64,000 nt of DNA from contig CAIONQ010000131.1 in NCBI GenBank assembly GCA_903859705.1, positions 1 to 64,000 on the forward strand. The letters run 5' to 3'. The notes below the pieces were generated by a model. That model had not been told where the DNA came from. It saw only the letters and a program-made list of their open reading frames with translations, and searched no databases. The translations under genes were made by a program, and so were the position numbers. The stretch comes from an uncultured Chthonomonas sp. GTDB taxonomy: Bacteria > Armatimonadota > Chthonomonadetes > Chthonomonadales > Chthonomonadaceae. This document shows, one piece after another, positions 18,496 to 28,743 of the stretch (within the stretch, counting starts at the first letter, position 1; every line of letters starts with the position of its first letter).

Positions 18496-19470
18496 ATGCC
18501 AGCGATAGAGGCGTTTGTAGAGGCCGTTAAAAAGCAGGATTTGGATACGGTAAACGCATTGCTGAAAGAAGCGGAAGTGCGTGAGCAGATAAACGCACCG
18601 CTGCTTTACTTCGATGCCCCGGCGCTGGTATTTGCAGCGGGCTCAGGCAATATTCCGCTTGCCGCCGCCCTGCTGGGGGCCGGTGCAGATATCAACCTCA
18701 AAAGCAGCTGGTGGGCTGGTGGCTTTGCCCCTATCCACAATGCCAATGCTGAGATGACCGAGTTTCTGATTGAGCATGGCGCCACAATCGATGTGTACGC
18801 AGCATCCAAACTGGGGCTAACAGAGCGGCTGATAGAGCTGCTGGATGCAAACCCCGAGCTTGCAAAAGAGAAGGGGCCGGATGGCATGACCGCCCTGCAT
18901 TTTGCCGCCACTCCGCAAATTGCGGATCTGCTGCTGAAGCGCGGGGCAGATATAGAGGCGAGAGATATAGATCATGGAGCTACTGCCGCTCAGTACGCAG
19001 CCGGAGTACGGCCCGAAGTATGCCGGTTTCTGGTTGGCAGAGGCGCGGATACCGATGTGTTTATGGCCGCCGCACAGGGCGATAAGGCGGAGTTGGAGCT
19101 CATACTGCGTGCCTTCTCAGATCTGTTGAACACCACAACAACAACGGGTCCTCATAACCCTGTGCCCGCCCCAGGCGAGCATATTTATGTGTATCAGCTG
19201 GCCTATGGTGCCTCTCCGCTTGCCGTTGCCGCGCTTAAACATCAGTTTGAAGCGGCGGAGTTACTGCTGGGACATGGCATAGAGATCAGCAAGATAGTTG
19301 GCAAAGCAACGGCGCTGCACCATGCCGCATGGCGAGGCAACCGGGAGGCAGTGGAGTTTTTATTAGCTCACGGAGCAGACCGCATGATACAGGATCTTGA
19401 ATTTAGAAGCACGCCTGCAGGCTGGGCCAGGCATGCCGGGCATACCGAGTTAGCCACACTGCTGGATTAA
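18496..19470 (+). CDS. ankyrin-repeat protein
   Basis: 324 residues, ATG at 18496 after AAAAGGAGCAATGCA. Ankyrin repeats are clear: PALVFAAGSGNIPLAAALLGAGADI, GMTALHFAATPQIADLLLKRGADI, GATAAQYAAGVRPEVCRFLVGRGAD, ATALHHAAWRGNREAVEFLLAHGAD and a final TPAGWARHAGHTELATLL. These build a protein-binding surface; there is no catalytic domain and no signal peptide, so it acts in the cytoplasm. Four genes on the same strand (17719, 18496, 19497 and 20045) are spaced by about 20-30 bases, suggesting one transcript ending in the Lhr helicase. Confidence 0.85.
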   Translation: MPAIEAFVEAVKKQDLDTVNALLKEAEVREQINAPLLYFDAPALVFAAGSGNIPLAAALLGAGADINLKSSWWAGGFAPIHNANAEMTEFLIEHGATIDVYAASKLGLTERLIELLDANPELAKEKGPDGMTALHFAATPQIADLLLKRGADIEARDIDHGATAAQYAAGVRPEVCRFLVGRGADTDVFMAAAQGDKAELELILRAFSDLLNTTTTTGPHNPVPAPGEHIYVYQLAYGASPLAVAALKHQFEAAELLLGHGIEISKIVGKATALHHAAWRGNREAVEFLLAHGADRMIQDLEFRSTPAGWARHAGHTELATLLD

Positions 19471-19496
19471 AACAACCAATAGGAAGCGCTGAATAG

Positions 19497-20015
19497 ATGG
19501 GAACAAATGCCATGAAGACCCTGCTCGAAACGTGCCGAAAATTTGGGCAAGATCGGCTTGCGATTGCAGAAAAGGCCCAGTCTCCTGCAGACTGGATGCA
19601 GTTATGGTACGATCCAATCAACCCATACCCATTTACATGGGGCAGTTGCTGGAAGGGCTGCATAGAGTACCGGGCAGCAGACTATGCCGTTGAAATAGGT
19701 TTCTGGCTGGATTTGATAGGACTGGATTCCAACACTTTGAGCTCAGATTTCACCATGCTCATGAGCCCGGACCAGGCATTTTACTTCGCTGTGGTGCCTA
19801 CGGGCGATGCAGCCCCTACTCCTGCAGATGCCATCCGGATACAGTTTATGCTCCAAGATATTGTTGCTTCTGCTGCCCAGCTTCAAGAGCGGGGCATCGA
19901 ATTTGAGCAGCCCGCACAGCCAGAATCTCCAGGATCACCTCTGTACAAAGCCGTGTTGCGAACCCCCGCAGGGATTGCCGTTGATCTCTGGGGTATTGTT
20001 TCCACCGCAGCCTAA
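19497..20015 (+). CDS. VOC-like (glyoxalase-fold) protein
   Basis: 172 residues. Two ATG codons are possible: 19497 (AGGAAG 11-12 bases upstream) and 19512. The middle (RAADYAVEIGFWLDLIGLDSNTL, then SPDQAFYFAVVP) and the end (QLQERGIEFEQPAQ...SPLYKAVLRTPAGIAVDLWGI) follow the beta-alpha-beta-beta-beta layout of vicinal-oxygen-chelate proteins. Typical metal ligands are not obvious, so it may be a binding protein rather than an enzyme. It is the third gene of the cluster before the Lhr helicase. Confidence 0.55.
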   Translation: MGTNAMKTLLETCRKFGQDRLAIAEKAQSPADWMQLWYDPINPYPFTWGSCWKGCIEYRAADYAVEIGFWLDLIGLDSNTLSSDFTMLMSPDQAFYFAVVPTGDAAPTPADAIRIQFMLQDIVASAAQLQERGIEFEQPAQPESPGSPLYKAVLRTPAGIAVDLWGIVSTAA

Positions 20016-20044
20016 ACCTGAGAATAGGAAGTCCGTTTTCTCCG

Positions 20045-23000
20045 ATGTTGGAAGAGCCACACGCAGTCCTCAGCCTGTTTCATGAGCCCGTTCAGCGCTG
20101 GTTCCGCAGGGCTTTTCCCGCGCCTTCCCGCCCTCAGCAGCTGGGCTGGCCCGCTATTTATCGCGGCGAAACCACACTGATACTTGCCCCTACAGGATCT
20201 GGAAAAACCCTTACCAGCTTTCTTGTAGCAATTGACCGGGTGATGTTTAGCCCTGCCCCGCCAGAAAAACAGCGGTGCAGGGTTCTTTATATATCTCCAC
20301 TTAAGGCATTGGCAGTGGATGTGGAGCGCAACCTAACGGGTCCGCTGGCAGGGGTTGCCGCTGAAGCGGAAGCCATGGGATTGGATGTTCATTGGCCCTC
20401 CATTGCGATCAGAACAGGAGACACACCGGGCAAAGAGCGCGCTGCCTTTCTGAGGCACCCGGCCGATATTCTGATAACCACCCCGGAATCGCTCTACTTG
20501 ATGCTCACCAGCTCTGCACGAGAAGTGTTGAAATCTGTTGAGTGTGTGATTATCGATGAAGTGCACGTGATGGCGGGCGGCAAACGTGGAGCGCATCTCT
20601 CCCTTTCCCTGGAGCGGCTGGAAGAGATTGCAGACAAACCGCTGCAGCGAATTGGCCTATCGGCAACGCAACGCCCGCTAGAAGAGGTGGCCCGATTTCT
20701 GGGTGGCTTTCAATACATGGAAGAGGGCAAACTTTGCGAGCGGCCGGTAACCATTGTGGATGCCGGGCGTGTAAGGGAGCTAGCACTAACCGTTAAACTA
20801 CCAGCAGAGAGCCTGGCACAACTGGCCGAACGCGATGACTACGAGCGCCCAACAGGAGGGCCGGGGGCCATAACGGGCATCTGGGCCTCCATCCCGCCCG
20901 TTATTCTGGAGCTGATACGGCAGCACACATCCACGCTAATTTTCGTAAACTCTCGAAGGCTGGCAGAGCGGCTTGCCGCCATGTTAAACGACCTTGCCGG
21001 AGAAGATCTGGTGCAGGCGCACCATGGATCTATTGCGCGCGAGCAACGCCTGCAAATTGAAGAGGCCCTGAAATCTGGCAGGCTCCCAGCGATGGTGGCC
21101 ACCTCTTCGCTGGAGCTTGGCATAGATATGGGCGCTATCGACCTGGTGATACAGGTGGGCGCACCGCCGAGTATTTCGGGTGGCATGCAGCGCGTTGGCC
21201 GGGCAGGCCACCGCATAGGCGAACCTTCGACAGGCGTGATACTGCCCAAATTCCGAAGCGATTTGCTGGCATGTGCCGCCCTAACCCGGCAGATGACGGC
21301 CGGACAGGTGGAGGAGATGCACTACCCGCGCAATCCGCTGGATGTGCTTGCGCAACAGATTACTGCCATGACGGCAGTGCAAGACTGGAAAGTAACCGAA
21401 CTGGCAGCCGTATTGCGCCGCGCCGCGCCCTTTGCCGAACTTCCAGATTCGATGCTGAACGAAGTGCTGGATATGCTCTCTGGCAAGTACCCCGCAGCGG
21501 ACTTTGCGGAACTGAAGCCACGAATAACCTGGGATAGGTGGACCGGTATCCTTTCATCTCGCCAGGGCACACGCAGCCTGGCCATCACCAACGCCGGCGT
21601 AATTGCAGACAGGGGCCTGTACCCGGTTTTTTTAGCCGGATATGAGGGCAAACGCGGTAGCGCGCGGGTTGGCGAGCTGGACGAAGAGATGGTGCATGAG
21701 AGCCGCGTGGGCGATGTAATACTGCTTGGCGCCAGCAGTTGGCGCATAGAGGAGATTACACCTCACAAAGTATCGGTTACCCCCGCACCGGGCGCAGTGG
21801 GCAGAACGCCGTTCTGGCATGGAGACTCGGTGGGAAGGCCGCTGGAATTCGGCAAGGCAATTGGGGCGCTGGCCCGCACTGTTACGGGGCTGGACAAACA
21901 GGATGCGCTGGATCTGCTAACTCAGGAGCACTTTCTGGAGCCCGCCGCTGCAGAAGCATTGATGGAGTATCTGAACGATCAGATTGAGATTGGTGGGGCG
22001 GTACCTGATGATAGAACCGTTATTGTAGAGTACAGCCGGGATGAACTTGGCGACTGGCGGATATGTATTCTTTCTCCGCTGGGGGCACAGGTGCTTGCAC
22101 CCTGGGCGATGGCTATCGCGGCAACAATTAATGCAAGAACAGATATCGACACCGATGTACTGTGGGCGGATGATGGCATTATAATCCGATACCCTAATGT
22201 AGATGAGCCGCCACCTGTAACCTGGTTTACCCCCTCTGCAGAAGAAGTTGAGGAGCTTGTGGTTCGGCAGCTAGGTTCCGGCGGGGGCGGTGCCAGGCAA
22301 AACACCTTTGTAGGTGGTAATGCGCTGTTTGCTGGCAAGTTTAGAGAGGCAGCCGGCCGCAGCCTGCTATTGCCCAAACGCTACCCGGGCCACCGATCTC
22401 CGCTGTGGCAAACACGAAAGCGCGCCGCCGATCTGTTGAAAGCGGCATCTGCCTACCCCGGTTTCCCTATAGTGCTGGAGACATACCGCGAAATACTGAA
22501 AGACGTGTTTGATATGGGGGCTGTCACTACCCTGTTAAGGGAGATAGAGAGCGGCGAAATGCGCCTTATCCCCGTATCTCTGCAGCGCCCATCGCCCTTT
22601 GCCAGCGCCCTAATCTTTAGCTACGTTGGCAACTTCATGTATGAGTATGATTCTCCGCTGGCCGAGCGCCGCGCAATGGCTCTGCAGATAGATCTTGCCC
22701 AGTTGCGTGAACTTATGGGCGATGCCGACCTGCGAAGTTTGTTGGATGAAGAGGCACTTAATGACCTGGAACAACAGCTTCAGCACCTATTGCCAGAGCG
22801 GCGCGTTACGCATGTGGATGCATTGCACGATCTATTTCTGCACCTGGGAGATCTTAGCCGCAACGAAGTTTACGAGCGGGTTACAGGGCTGGCAGAGGGT
22901 GGAGCAGATGCCTATTGTTTGATTGCTGCCCTTCAGGATACGAAGCGTATTATCCCTGTTACTATTGGCGGTGAGGAGCGCTGGATCGCTTTTGAAGATG

Positions 23001-24628
23001 TTGAGCTTTACACAAGTGTGCTCGGCACCAAACTGCCCGAAGGCTTTGCCATGCCAGCACCAGCACCGGATGGCAGCAAAACAAAGAGTACAGGCGAGGA
23101 CAAAACCGGCGAGCTGTTATCCCGGTATGCCCGAACACACGGTCCGTTTACCACAGCAACGGCTTCGGCACGCTTCGGGCTTGGCACCGGCATTATCCAC
23201 GGTACATGTGCCCGCATGGCTGCGGCGGGCCAATTAACGGAAGGCGAGTTCCGGCCCGGCTCCGAAGGGCGGGAGTGGTGCGATACAGAAGTGCTTACCA
23301 TATGGCGTAGGCGATCACTGGCACGCTCTCGCAATGAGATCGAGCCCGCACCCACCGAAGCCCTCACAAGATTAATGCTTAGCTGGCAGGGGCTCACTTC
23401 CGAAACCCGCAAGAATAGCCTGATTGAAGTGATAGAACAGCTGCAGGGGGCAGCATTGAGCGCCTCCGCTCTGGAGAGCCAGATATTGCCGGCAAGGCTC
23501 CCGGATTATCAGCCATCTGAGTTGGATATTCTAATGGCATCTGGCGAAGTGGTGTGGGTTGGTGTGGAGGCGGTTGGGCAACACGATGGCCGGATACGGT
23601 TGGTACTTGTGGAGGATGCGTCCCTTATGCTGGAGGCGGCCGCTGTGCCTGCCAAGTTTGCGGATAGCCGGGTACATATGGCGATACTGGAGCATCTTGC
23701 AGAGCGTGGCGCCTGCTTCTTCAGCCATTTGCAGTTGGCGGTGCAGGGCTTTAAGAACGAAACTCTGGATGCCTTATGGGAGCTGGTGTGGTGTGGGCTG
23801 GTTACCAACGATACCTTTTCTCCGTTGCGGGCCGTACTGAAACCGGCCGTTACAGATGCGCGCCTGGCAGGGCGCAGGGCCGCACTCTCTGCAAGAGGGC
23901 GTGGTATCTCCAGATCGCATGCTCCCTCTGTGCCTCAAGAGGCTGCGGGGCGGTGGTCGCTTACATCCCAACTGATCTCGATGCGAGCGTGCACACCCAC
24001 CGAGCAGATAAAAGCCCGTGCCACCCAGGCCCTTACCCGGTTTGGTATTGTTACAAGAGAAACCATACAATCTGAGAGCGCAAATGGTGGGGCCGCCTAC
24101 ACAGCCATGTACCCTGTTCTGAAGTTAATGGAAGAAAGCGGCACCGCAAGGCGTGGTTACTTTGTTAAAGACCTGGGGCCAACACAGTTTGCCTTGCCGG
24201 GTGCGGTAGACAGGCTGAGGTTGCTGAGGGAAGCAGGCACGGGCGGCACTGAGCCCATATTTGTTGGGGCAGCAGACCCCGCCTCGCCATTTGGAGCCGC
24301 ACTACCATGGCCAGAGCGGAGTGCAGGCCGCAAACCCATGCGGGTGCCGGGAGCCTGGTGCATTGTAATAGATGGTGCCCTGGCTGGCTGGTTAGCTCCG
24401 GGTGAAACAGAGCTGGTAACCTTCCGGCATACACATCCAGAAAAATCGGAAGCCGAGATGGCAACTGCGGTGGCTGGCGCACTGGCAGAAGCAGTAGATG
24501 GGGTGAGGCGCAGAGCCCTGTTTTTGGAGGAGGTAGATGGAACCTCAAAGGTGCAGGAGCCCATGGCGGGAGCCCTGTTGGCTGCCGGTTTTCAGGCAGG
24601 TGAGCAGGGCTGGCTTAAGCGCAAATAA
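20045..24628 (+). CDS. lhr: Lhr-type superfamily 2 DNA/RNA helicase, long form
   Basis: A 1527-residue protein. Walker A is APTGSGKT (residues 48-55), motif II is DEVH (171-174), motif III is SATQ, and the second RecA domain contains the SSLELGIDMGAIDLVIQVG and QRVGRAGHR motifs. This order, with about 900 further residues after the core, is that of bacterial Lhr (large helicase-related), a 3'-5' helicase with winged-helix and beta-barrel Lhr-core parts linked to DNA repair or RNA processing. The length matches long-form Lhr (about 1500). No exonuclease or kinase genes flank it. The ribosome site is weak (AGGAAG 13 bases upstream), consistent with read-through from the gene before. It ends 6 bases from the convergent gene at 24635. 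Confidence 0.9.
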   Translation: MLEEPHAVLSLFHEPVQRWFRRAFPAPSRPQQLGWPAIYRGETTLILAPTGSGKTLTSFLVAIDRVMFSPAPPEKQRCRVLYISPLKALAVDVERNLTGPLAGVAAEAEAMGLDVHWPSIAIRTGDTPGKERAAFLRHPADILITTPESLYLMLTSSAREVLKSVECVIIDEVHVMAGGKRGAHLSLSLERLEEIADKPLQRIGLSATQRPLEEVARFLGGFQYMEEGKLCERPVTIVDAGRVRELALTVKLPAESLAQLAERDDYERPTGGPGAITGIWASIPPVILELIRQHTSTLIFVNSRRLAERLAAMLNDLAGEDLVQAHHGSIAREQRLQIEEALKSGRLPAMVATSSLELGIDMGAIDLVIQVGAPPSISGGMQRVGRAGHRIGEPSTGVILPKFRSDLLACAALTRQMTAGQVEEMHYPRNPLDVLAQQITAMTAVQDWKVTELAAVLRRAAPFAELPDSMLNEVLDMLSGKYPAADFAELKPRITWDRWTGILSSRQGTRSLAITNAGVIADRGLYPVFLAGYEGKRGSARVGELDEEMVHESRVGDVILLGASSWRIEEITPHKVSVTPAPGAVGRTPFWHGDSVGRPLEFGKAIGALARTVTGLDKQDALDLLTQEHFLEPAAAEALMEYLNDQIEIGGAVPDDRTVIVEYSRDELGDWRICILSPLGAQVLAPWAMAIAATINARTDIDTDVLWADDGIIIRYPNVDEPPPVTWFTPSAEEVEELVVRQLGSGGGGARQNTFVGGNALFAGKFREAAGRSLLLPKRYPGHRSPLWQTRKRAADLLKAASAYPGFPIVLETYREILKDVFDMGAVTTLLREIESGEMRLIPVSLQRPSPFASALIFSYVGNFMYEYDSPLAERRAMALQIDLAQLRELMGDADLRSLLDEEALNDLEQQLQHLLPERRVTHVDALHDLFLHLGDLSRNEVYERVTGLAEGGADAYCLIAALQDTKRIIPVTIGGEERWIAFEDVELYTSVLGTKLPEGFAMPAPAPDGSKTKSTGEDKTGELLSRYARTHGPFTTATASARFGLGTGIIHGTCARMAAAGQLTEGEFRPGSEGREWCDTEVLTIWRRRSLARSRNEIEPAPTEALTRLMLSWQGLTSETRKNSLIEVIEQLQGAALSASALESQILPARLPDYQPSELDILMASGEVVWVGVEAVGQHDGRIRLVLVEDASLMLEAAAVPAKFADSRVHMAILEHLAERGACFFSHLQLAVQGFKNETLDALWELVWCGLVTNDTFSPLRAVLKPAVTDARLAGRRAALSARGRGISRSHAPSVPQEAAGRWSLTSQLISMRACTPTEQIKARATQALTRFGIVTRETIQSESANGGAAYTAMYPVLKLMEESGTARRGYFVKDLGPTQFALPGAVDRLRLLREAGTGGTEPIFVGAADPASPFGAALPWPERSAGRKPMRVPGAWCIVIDGALAGWLAPGETELVTFRHTHPEKSEAEMATAVAGALAEAVDGVRRRALFLEEVDGTSKVQEPMAGALLAAGFQAGEQGWLKRK

Positions 24629-24634
24629 CGGGCG

Positions 24635-25612
24635 CTAATTTCCCCTTATAGCTTTGCGGATGGCAATGAGCTGAGCCATAGCGGGTGGGTAAACAATGCC
24701 ATGATCATCCACATGCACATCCATGGTAACGGCACCGCCCTCTGAGTTGATTTTATGGATGGCTTCGATCACCTCAGAATCTGTGGATTTGAGACCATCG
24801 CTTGTGCTCCAGGCTTTGCCCAGAAACGTTAGAATTTGCCACTGCACTTCTCTGGGTGCAGGGTACGATGACGGTGAAGCCACCCACTCGTTTTGTTCAC
24901 CTGCAGTGTAGTCCTGCTCGGCGCAGAGCGCTGTGAAAGCCTTACTCAGATCAGTGCCAGGATTAAACGCCAGCAGGCTATTGGGGTTGCCTGCGCGTGT
25001 TGCGGCCGCCCAGGTTGTCCAGCTATAGGGCTTGCTCAGATCATCCCACCCCGCTGTGTTGTAAGATCCGTCAAACCACCACCCGGAGACACGGCCTTTG
25101 TAACGGAGCGACCACTCTCGGATGACTTCTCCCCATAGGTGTGTAAATTCCTGTGGTGCGGGCTGCTGCTCATTTACATCTTGCAAAGCGGCCATGGCTA
25201 CGGCATCGCGCTGAGGAGCACGCGAGGGCAGATAGAGGCACATGCGGATGTGGCGTTTGGAGAGAGATTTTGAGAGATCCATGGGTAGATCGCGCTTAGA
25301 GCACTTCTCAAAAGGCTTGCACCCAACCAGCTTTTCATAGGTGCGGTTGGGCGAAAGATACCAACCATTGTTCTGGCCGAGTGTAATATAAACATAGCCT
25401 GCCCCGGCCTGCACCATTTGATCCGCAAAGGCCTCGGTATCGAAGGAGTCTATCTGCTTCTGGTAATCTGGCCCACCTGGCAAAAAGTGGAAGAACACCC
25501 CGTATTTCGCCTTGCGCATCCAGTCTGCACTGCGCGCGTGATCCTGCGCTTCTGCCTGCACAGCACAAAACAGCAAGGCCCCCGCCACAATCATCAACAA
25601 TCTACCGCTCAT
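24635..25612 (-). CDS. secreted alpha-L-fucosidase-like (GH29-like) protein
   Basis: The start is the ATG at 25612, which follows GGAGGGGTTGTG and opens a signal peptide (LLMIVAGALLFCAVQAEAQ). This gives 325 residues. The core AKYGVFFHFLPGG...FADQMVQAGAGYVYITLGQNNGWYLSPN matches the opening of the GH29 barrel. RVSGWWFDGSYN places the expected nucleophile Asp at residue 181. GH29 enzymes usually run to about 450 residues with a C-terminal beta domain, which is absent here, and the usual H-H-x-K substrate motif is not evident, so substrate specificity may differ from fucose. Confidence 0.7.
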   Translation of the reverse strand: MSGRLLMIVAGALLFCAVQAEAQDHARSADWMRKAKYGVFFHFLPGGPDYQKQIDSFDTEAFADQMVQAGAGYVYITLGQNNGWYLSPNRTYEKLVGCKPFEKCSKRDLPMDLSKSLSKRHIRMCLYLPSRAPQRDAVAMAALQDVNEQQPAPQEFTHLWGEVIREWSLRYKGRVSGWWFDGSYNTAGWDDLSKPYSWTTWAAATRAGNPNSLLAFNPGTDLSKAFTALCAEQDYTAGEQNEWVASPSSYPAPREVQWQILTFLGKAWSTSDGLKSTDSEVIEAIHKINSEGGAVTMDVHVDDHGIVYPPAMAQLIAIRKAIRGN

Positions 25613-25968
25613 CACAACCCCTCCAGTGCCAAACTCACAGCAAACTTCCCGGTATACGAGAACAAATCCTGCAGAACCAGGGTTCTGGGTTCGGATAGCA
25701 GGGAAAGTACCAGGACTGCTGAGATACTCTCCATCAGGCTTTCGCAATGCAGATAGTGTATTTGCGCGGCTTTTTTCCGGAGATCATCATTAGTATTTTA
25801 TAATCCAAATATTTTATATGACAGAATTTACCGCATAGTGTTATTATTGTTAGTGTATGCACTCGATTTTGCACATAAAATGCAAACTCTGTGCATGCTG
25901 TGCCGAAATGCACACCTCTAACTGTTTCGTCGCTTGAGGGTTGTTATAGAAAAAAAGAGTAGGTCTAC
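25613..25968. other. AT-rich divergent intergenic region with GCAC/GTGC inverted repeats
   Basis: 356 bases, markedly more AT-rich than the flanks from about 25790. It contains a TATAAT-like hexamer at 25799-25804 without a matching -35. There are several copies of a GTGCAT or ATGCAC half-site: GTGCAT at 25891-25896 and ATGCAC at 25908-25913, with more GCAC nearby. This could be an operator for the plus-strand gene at 25969. No gene seen. Confidence 0.4.
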
Positions 25969-27675
25969 ATGCACGGCACAGACTCACGAAGGTTCTGGCA
26001 GTCTCATATGCAGAATGATTCCGACATTCAGCAATCAGCCACCTTCATCTCCGAAGGTAATAGGCTCATGCACTCCAGTCAGTGGCTGCGTATACCGATC
26101 ACCATGTATTTTTTGGTGGCTATTCTATTGATCTCAGCATGCAAGCAGTCGAAAGCTGGCAGTTATATAGTTACTTACACTGGTGGAATTACGACTTACA
26201 CGAGCATGTATGGAGGAGGTACCGTTCCGTTTTCTACTTCAAACGGCACGTACTCTGGAAATATGTCCTCCAGTTCATCATGTAATAGCGCTGGCACAAT
26301 TACTGTTTCGTTTCAATGGCAGCCAAACGCAGGCATGGACTTCGTCACGGACCCTGCACCTAATTCCGTTATTATAAAGCTGAGCGCTTCAGCAAGCGCT
26401 ATCGACTACGGGTCAATGTTCGGTGGCACACCTTCGACTATAGTTGCAGACGATGGGCTCGGCGATCCACAAACAGTTGGTCAGTATACAGTTAGCTCAT
26501 CCGGCGATGCCTATACAAGCTGTTCATCCAGCTCGCCACTTGTTAACTTCACCAGCAGTCTTTTACCAGCACCAAATGTCCTTTCCAAGTGGAACGGCAC
26601 AGGTTGGCCGATGACTCAGGTGTATTATTCGCTGACCGCTTCGGCTTACCCAGTAACAATTGCGTTAACGGGCGGACTGAAGGTAAATGGTGAAATAACC
26701 TATCTAATTGGACAACAGTGCAGTGCGTCAATATCGCTTCCGGCACTTTCGGCAGATGGCGCAACATATTCGTGGTCTGCACAAGGTGGAGCGCCATTCG
26801 GCAACTTTACCACTGCATCCACAATCTACGACAATTCTCAATTTGCCAAGTCCGTTTTCCAGCCTGATCCAGTGTTAACAAATCCATCGCTGATCTGTTA
26901 CTTTTCTCAGGGTCCCGCACCAATTACTATTAGCTGCTGCGCGGTCTTTAAATTTGGAACATATGTTGTAACGTGCACACCAGTCACGACAGCAGCTACC
27001 CAAATACCCAGCTTTAAAAGGCTCTTCCTCAACATTGGTGCAACAAGCATTTCTGGTGGGCAATTAGGTCTGTTCGGTGCTGCATTTCCAATGGGCTACC
27101 CGATGGGGCCAGGTGCTGGAATATACTGGTACGGCCAAGTTGCGACACCTGCTCCTTTCAATAATAATCCGAGCACGTGGGGCGTAGCGCAAATGTTTAA
27201 GACTACACGGAGTTACACACAGTTAGGGGTACCTTATGATATGTTCTGGCTTCCACTCATGAGTAACCCTGTAAACATCGTTGCAGACCAAGTGCCAGGC
27301 CTTGACACCATGTTTCCGTATGACGATCCGACGGGATGGTTTCCGGCGGACGGCTCCAATCAAGGCGATGGTGACAGGCCCAACGTTAGGCTTAATGGGG
27401 TGAAAACATTTACGGGTGGCGACAGTTTTTCTGATGTAATTATGTACTTTCCACCCGGCCAAGGTAGCGTACCGGTACCCATAGCAACGTTTACTTGGTT
27501 ATGGTCTGGAGTTGCCGCGTATTCCACTGATGCGAATGGCAACTCAGTTTGGAGCCTTCAAAACCCGAACCAAGCAAACTCACCCGTCATTACCCCAGCC
27601 TTTGGTGCTTGGCCAGCGTGGACGCGCAGGTATTCACTGAGCACAATGGCAAACCTGCAATACATGCAGCGGTGA
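25969..27675 (+). CDS. secreted or lipid-anchored protein of unknown function
   Basis: 568 residues if started at the ATG at 25969 (AGGTCTAC before it). An internal ATG at 26068 would give MHSSQWLRIPITMYFLVAIL ending in a lipobox (LLISAC), so the export signal fits the shorter form better. The mature protein is rich in Ser, Thr, Gly, Tyr and Pro with beta-type repeats, and contains paired or clustered Cys (SSSSSC, SCSSSS, ISCCAVF, VTCTP). No family recognised. Base and codon use look different from the neighbours: fewer GCC, CGC and CTG codons and more AT-ending ones. It is likely an acquired surface protein. Confidence 0.6.
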   Translation: MHGTDSRRFWQSHMQNDSDIQQSATFISEGNRLMHSSQWLRIPITMYFLVAILLISACKQSKAGSYIVTYTGGITTYTSMYGGGTVPFSTSNGTYSGNMSSSSSCNSAGTITVSFQWQPNAGMDFVTDPAPNSVIIKLSASASAIDYGSMFGGTPSTIVADDGLGDPQTVGQYTVSSSGDAYTSCSSSSPLVNFTSSLLPAPNVLSKWNGTGWPMTQVYYSLTASAYPVTIALTGGLKVNGEITYLIGQQCSASISLPALSADGATYSWSAQGGAPFGNFTTASTIYDNSQFAKSVFQPDPVLTNPSLICYFSQGPAPITISCCAVFKFGTYVVTCTPVTTAATQIPSFKRLFLNIGATSISGGQLGLFGAAFPMGYPMGPGAGIYWYGQVATPAPFNNNPSTWGVAQMFKTTRSYTQLGVPYDMFWLPLMSNPVNIVADQVPGLDTMFPYDDPTGWFPADGSNQGDGDRPNVRLNGVKTFTGGDSFSDVIMYFPPGQGSVPVPIATFTWLWSGVAAYSTDANGNSVWSLQNPNQANSPVITPAFGAWPAWTRRYSLSTMANLQYMQR

Positions 27676-27714
27676 AGATATCGCTGTTTGATCGATAACG
27701 AAAGAGCAGATCCT

Positions 27715-28581
27715 ATGATGGCCAATCCGATGCATCCACACATGAATAAACTGGCTTGCCTGTTAGTACTTTCAATTTGCGGGCTTGCTTCCTCGGAGAG
27801 TAGGTCTCTGGCAAAGCCTGCAACTGTTGGCGCACAGGAACAACAGGATAGAGTTAGCTTTCGAGGCAAAAACGATGCAACACGCCCGGCAGCATTCCTT
27901 ATGGTCGATGAAGCAGACAAGGATATAGACAATACCAACTACGCGGCAGCGCTCGCGAAGTGTGACAGAGCCCTTCTACTGTTTAAAGAAGAGTATCCAG
28001 ACGCAATAGAACAGCCTGGCTCCATAATGAATTCAATGGCTTTTTGCCTGATTGAGATGGGGCATTACCAGGAGGGCCTGGACATACTGCTTCCCTTGCT
28101 CCGCCGCGGATTCGGCACTTACTGGTATGAATACGCTGGTCTTGCCCTGGCGCATCTCGGCCGCAACAAGGAGGCTCTTGAAAGGCTAAAGGAGCCCGCT
28201 TCGAACGGTCCCGGTAATGTAGATGTTGCCTGGAACAACATTGGTGAAGACAGTAACAGCTTAGAAATGCTGGCAAGGCACAGATTGAGGGTGCTAACAC
28301 TTGGTTTCAACCTCTATAAGGCTGCGATGCGCCATGCTCAGGAAGAGAAAAAGCTTGGCCCACGGCATCCGCTGGCGGCGTTGGATATGGGCATCACCTA
28401 CTTTACGCTGAGACGGTACTCGGAAGCAGAAAAAGAGTTTCTGCTTGCGTCAAAATCCAGGGACAGCACTATACTGAAATCGACTGCCTACTGGCTGGAG
28501 AAGGTGCATTACCAGCTGCAGACTTTGGAGATGGATAAAGCGGCCGGTCGCATTCGGAAATATGGCCCGATTTACCCGTGA
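27715..28581 (+). CDS. secreted TPR-type protein
   Basis: The ATG at 27715 is chosen over an upstream TTG at 27688; it leads into MHPHMNKLACLLVLSICGLA, a signal peptide with cleavage near residue 25. This gives 288 residues. The mature part carries TPR-like helix pairs: NYAAALAKCDRALLLFKEE, GHYQEGLDILLPLLRRG, GLALAHLGRNKEALERLKEP, and YFTLRRYSEAEKEFLLASK near the end. It is probably an extracytoplasmic protein-binding module. It follows the unknown secreted protein by 39 bases, so the two may act together. It shares the atypical composition of this segment at its start, then becomes more like the neighbours. Confidence 0.65.
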   Translation: MMANPMHPHMNKLACLLVLSICGLASSESRSLAKPATVGAQEQQDRVSFRGKNDATRPAAFLMVDEADKDIDNTNYAAALAKCDRALLLFKEEYPDAIEQPGSIMNSMAFCLIEMGHYQEGLDILLPLLRRGFGTYWYEYAGLALAHLGRNKEALERLKEPASNGPGNVDVAWNNIGEDSNSLEMLARHRLRVLTLGFNLYKAAMRHAQEEKKLGPRHPLAALDMGITYFTLRRYSEAEKEFLLASKSRDSTILKSTAYWLEKVHYQLQTLEMDKAAGRIRKYGPIYP

Positions 28582-28743
28582 TGACAGATGCAGACTGATT
28601 GCCAAGAAGCCCGGTTATGCCTCCCCGGGCGAGCGGGGAGCCGTGGCAATCGCTCAGATAGCGGTAAAGCGCGAGGAAATCTGGAGAACTACATGCGCTG
28701 TAACTCCCAGCTTGCCAGAAGTGAATAGCAGCCTCGAACAAGA